Source: a virus. From it: a stretch of DNA of 48,340 bases. Below, piece by piece: positions 46,272-48,340 of the stretch. Both the position numbers and the translations under genes were made by a program. A model generated the notes under the pieces. The model was not told where the DNA came from, did no database searches, and was given only the letters and a program-made list of their open reading frames with translations. The stretch covers positions 1-48,340 of the IMG/VR virus record IMGVR_UViG_3300050016_000130, one strand, 5' to 3'. Each line of letters starts with the position of its first letter. Within the stretch, counting starts at the first letter, position 1.

Positions 46272-46466
46272 TCACTCCCCTGGTTTCTCTCGCCTGATAA
46301 CGCACTCGAAACGATCCGTCGGATGACCCACGGTGCTGACATGGTGTTTTCCGGGCTTGCCGAGATTTATTGCGGAAGCCCAGCCGTCGGCGGTCTTGAT
46401 CCGGTCGCCGGCCTGGATCGTCGCGCCGGTCACTCTGCGCCAGCCGACGGGAATCTTGAATTCCAT
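46272..46466 (-). CDS. Small beta-rich hypothetical protein
   Basis: 64 residues. I-P-V-G-W-R-R-V-T-G-A-T-I-Q-A-G-D-R-I-K then W-A-S-A-I-N-L-G-K; a small barrel-like strand pattern. Its stop is four bases from the SNF2 start. Not recognised. Confidence 0.7.
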   Translation of the reverse strand: MEFKIPVGWRRVTGATIQAGDRIKTADGWASAINLGKPGKHHVSTVGHPTDRFECVIRREKPGE

Positions 46467-46469
46467 GCG

Positions 46470-47222
46470 TTACTCCGGTGAGTCGTCGTCGTCGGTTTCA
46501 TCCGGTGCCGCCTGGTTGAGTCCTGCCGCGTCAATCTCTTTTTGCGCCGCCCGAGCAAGTTGGATTTCGAGGATGCCGGTTGACCAAAAGAGAATCGCCG
46601 CATCTGAAATCTTTTCCGCCATGCCGGGGCCGACGCCGACAAGATCGGCAACCCAGAACTCGCCCTTTTTGCTCTGAAAATCTGCGAACGCGCCCATCGT
46701 GTCAATGCTCGCCTTTTCAAATGCGTCGTAGCACTTTTTCGGCAAGCCTTTGAGCGCGTCCGCAATCGGCATGGGTCGCCAGAGGTCGTCGGGGTAGGTC
46801 GTCTCGGTCGGCTTGCCGTCGCCGCCTTCCGGGAAGAGGTCAAGCTGCATCTCGCGTTCGGTCATCTTCCGCGTGCTGAGCAAGTCGCCGGTGTCGAGTC
46901 GGCTTTCACGCACGACGGCTTCCGCGTAGATGAATCGGCGCTCGTGTTCAACCATGCGGTACGTTGCCCGCGTCCGCACTTCGTTGGAGAGCGTCATCAA
47001 CTCGGCGGTGAGCAAGTCGATTTCGCTCTGCGCGTGTTTGGCTGCCGCTTTCTTGTCATCCTCTTTTTGGGCGATGTCGCCGACGAGGTTCGCCACGCGG
47101 TCGCTGCGCGTTTCGAGTTCCTTCGGCGTCAGGGCGCATCGGGCCGACGTGCTGAACTTCTCAACGCGGTCGGGCGTTGGCTTTTTGTCGGCGGGCTTCT
47201 TGTCTTTGGTTTTCGTGGTCAT
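46470..47222 (-). CDS. Coiled-coil protein with C-terminal helix-hairpin-helix
   Basis: 250 residues. Lys-rich start, coiled coil about 35-105, basic/acidic middle, then V-G-V-G-P-G-M-A-E-K-I (about 199-209), a helix-hairpin-helix signature for DNA backbone binding. Acidic tail. First substantial gene before the SNF2/methyltransferase block; DNA-binding accessory role likely. Confidence 0.7.
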   Translation of the reverse strand: MTTKTKDKKPADKKPTPDRVEKFSTSARCALTPKELETRSDRVANLVGDIAQKEDDKKAAAKHAQSEIDLLTAELMTLSNEVRTRATYRMVEHERRFIYAEAVVRESRLDTGDLLSTRKMTEREMQLDLFPEGGDGKPTETTYPDDLWRPMPIADALKGLPKKCYDAFEKASIDTMGAFADFQSKKGEFWVADLVGVGPGMAEKISDAAILFWSTGILEIQLARAAQKEIDAAGLNQAAPDETDDDDSPE

Positions 47223-47251
47223 GGTGCGTTCTCCTGGTTAAGTGATTTTCT

Positions 47252-47563
47252 CTATTCGTTCGCAAACGTCAAAACGCCGAAATCAGAGCCTTTGAGCTTC
47301 ATCCAGTCGATCCGTTCCATCGTCTTAGGGACTTCAGTTCTGACCTTAAATTCTTCTGCCGGTGTCAGCAAACGCAATCCCTCCCCCTCTTGGTAGTGGA
47401 GAGCCTTGCACGCTCCGCAAGCGTGGATGAGTCGTTTGTCGCGTGTTGTCGATGCGTCAACTTTGGCCTGCGCCAGCGGAGCGAGATGAGCGAGCATTCG
47501 TTCGCCGCACTTTCCGCACTTTCCGCACTTCCATTTTCGCTTTTCTCGATTATGCTTGCTCAT
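47252..47563 (-). CDS. Zinc-ribbon-like protein
   Basis: 103 residues. K-C-G-K-C-G-K-C-G-E near residue 13 and C-G-A-C-K near 50 give two cysteine groups. Basic N-terminus. It overlaps the nuclease gene by 14 bases. Probable nucleic-acid-binding partner of the nuclease. Confidence 0.7.
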   Translation of the reverse strand: MSKHNREKRKWKCGKCGKCGERMLAHLAPLAQAKVDASTTRDKRLIHACGACKALHYQEGEGLRLLTPAEEFKVRTEVPKTMERIDWMKLKGSDFGVLTFANE

Positions 47564-47972
47564 GTCCCCATCTCAAAAGTGCCCTTCGCAACATCACGAA
47601 AATGCCGCCGCTCTTGATGTCCTTGGGAGTGCAACGAAGCACCAGCCAGCCAAGCAACGCAGCCTCGTTCAGCTTCTCTTGATCCTTGATGAATCCCGCG
47701 CCGCGTGTGTGCCGTCCCCCAGACCAAACGCCACCGTCGATTTCGAGAGCAACGCGGAACGATTCGCCGCGCCGGCTCCACGCAAAATCAAACCGCCACT
47801 TCCGCGTTGCGTGAAATTGGTACTCACGCTGCGGGGCAGGCAGTCCGTGGATCGCACAAAGCCGCTCGAAGGTCGGGTAGGGCTTCTCCCGCGCGTGCCG
47901 GTCGATCCGCGCGGCTTTCTTCTTGCCGGTGATGCCGTGCTTGCGGGCGTCTTTGAGGCTGATTCTCGTCAT
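47550..47972 (-). CDS. Small PD-(D/E)XK/Vsr-like endonuclease
   Basis: 140 residues in ATGA overlap with repeat protein A. Basic N-terminal 45 residues; then R-F-D-F-A-W as first acidic motif, A-L-E-I-D-G-G-V-W as second (Glu/Asp at the I-D-G site), and G-W-L-V-L-R-C-T, the pattern of small Vsr/DUF559-type nucleases and Holliday-junction-like endonucleases in phages. The first 50 codons are duplicated in the chimeric ORF at 483-656. Confidence 0.75.
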   Translation of the reverse strand: MTRISLKDARKHGITGKKKAARIDRHAREKPYPTFERLCAIHGLPAPQREYQFHATRKWRFDFAWSRRGESFRVALEIDGGVWSGGRHTRGAGFIKDQEKLNEAALLGWLVLRCTPKDIKSGGIFVMLRRALLRWGHEQA

Positions 47973-48340
47973 TTTGATTTCGCTTTCTTCATGGGCTTGC
48001 CGAATGCGATCTTGAGCAACGCCGTGGCCATCGCCTTGTTGTAGGCGTCCCTCGCCGGGGCCATCGCCTTGCTGTAGGCGTCCATCGCCGGGGCCATCGC
48101 CTTGCTGTAGGCGTCCATCGCCGGGGCCGTCGCCTTGTCGTAGGCGTCCCTCGCCGGGGCCGTCGCCTTGTCGTAGGCGTCCCTCGCCGGGGCCATCGCC
48201 TTGCTGTAGGCGTCCCTCGCCGGGGCCGTCGCCTTGTCGTAGGCGTCCCTCGCCGGGGCCGTCGCCTTGTCGTAGGCGTCCCTCGCCGGGGCCGTCGCCT
48301 TGTCGTAGGCGTCCCTCGCCGGGGCCGTCGCCTTGTCGTA
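47969..48340 (-). CDS. Hendecad-repeat protein A, C-terminal part (crosses contig end)
   Basis: Continues from 486-1 across the terminal overlap. The last unit changes to A-T-A-L-L-K-I-A-F-G and ends K-P-M-K-K-A-K-S-K at TGA 47971-47969, shared with the nuclease ATG. The tail is nearly identical to that of repeat protein B. Confidence 0.85.
   Translation of the reverse strand, partial: YDKATAPARDAYDKATAPARDAYDKATAPARDAYDKATAPARDAYSKAMAPARDAYDKATAPARDAYDKATAPAMDAYSKAMAPAMDAYSKAMAPARDAYNKAMATALLKIAFGKPMKKAKSK
48029..48340 (-). repeat. 33-bp tandem repeat array, copy A, right part
   Basis: This continues the array at 1-303 across the contig ends. It includes units with S for D (AYSKAM) next to the gene's 3' end. 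After removal of the 120-bp overlap, the two parts make 15 units. Confidence 0.95.
48221..48340. repeat. Right copy of 120-bp direct terminal repeat
   Basis: Identical to bases 1-120. Because the overlap falls in near-identical 33-bp units, the true number of units in the living phage may differ from the assembled number. Confidence 0.85.

Overview
The window is the complete genome of a tailed double-stranded DNA phage written out as a linear contig. The first and last 120 bases are identical and lie inside a 33-bp tandem repeat. Merging them keeps one gene in frame with exactly 15 repeat units, so the molecule is circular or circularly permuted, about 48.2 kb. Composition is GC-rich and Shine-Dalgarno sites are ordinary. 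Nearly every gene is on the minus strand, and many are joined by 4-base ATGA stop/start overlaps. A planctomycete host is my best guess, from the style of the secreted proteins (Gly-Ser-Cys-rich CAP-like protein, Pro/Val-rich YRPAYP-type protein, papain-like peptidase with a collagen tail). No marker gene proves it. I see no integrase, tRNA, rRNA, CRISPR array or DNA polymerase.

Layout, read leftwards in the direction of transcription. (1) A control region at 8.8-9.77 kb holds the end-of-genome terminator, three sigma70-type promoters, an operator-like palindrome and a small leaderless HTH regulator gene. (2) An early region at 8.8-1.2 kb encodes a CsrA homologue, a coiled-coil protein, a RecB/Cas4-like exonuclease, a RecT/Red-beta-like annealase, a replication initiator with probable internal origin repeats, a helicase-loader-like protein and a second HTH protein. 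(3) A duplicated module of 11-residue-repeat protein plus nuclease spans the contig ends. (4) An accessory region at 47.5-39.8 kb encodes an SNF2 helicase, a DNA methyltransferase, a formyltransferase, a DUF1643 protein, a family 2 glycosyltransferase and several small Cys-rich proteins. It also holds the only convincing plus-strand gene. (5) Terminase small and large subunits follow, then a structured probable non-coding RNA that ends at a terminator.

(6) The late region starts at a promoter at 37.65 kb. It encodes portal, ADP-ribosyltransferase, a Clp_N/DUF2158-like protein, small genes, MuF-like protein, protease-scaffold, a lectin-like structural protein, major capsid protein, connectors, tail tube, tail chaperones with a programmed -1 frameshift, tape measure and a 1228-residue fibre. 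(7) It ends in a lysis/secretion module (13.9-9.86 kb): CAP-like protein, spanin-like protein, papain-like peptidase with collagen repeats and several small membrane or coiled-coil proteins. Tail tube, tape measure and chaperones indicate a siphovirus. A 518-residue tape measure predicts a tail of roughly 75-80 nm.

The least expected features are two promoter leaders carrying the same stem-loop with a compensatory base change, the structured RNA after terL, phage-borne CsrA with a terminator-containing leader, the ADP-ribosyltransferase beside the portal, and the microhomology-driven duplication that made a chimeric nuclease.
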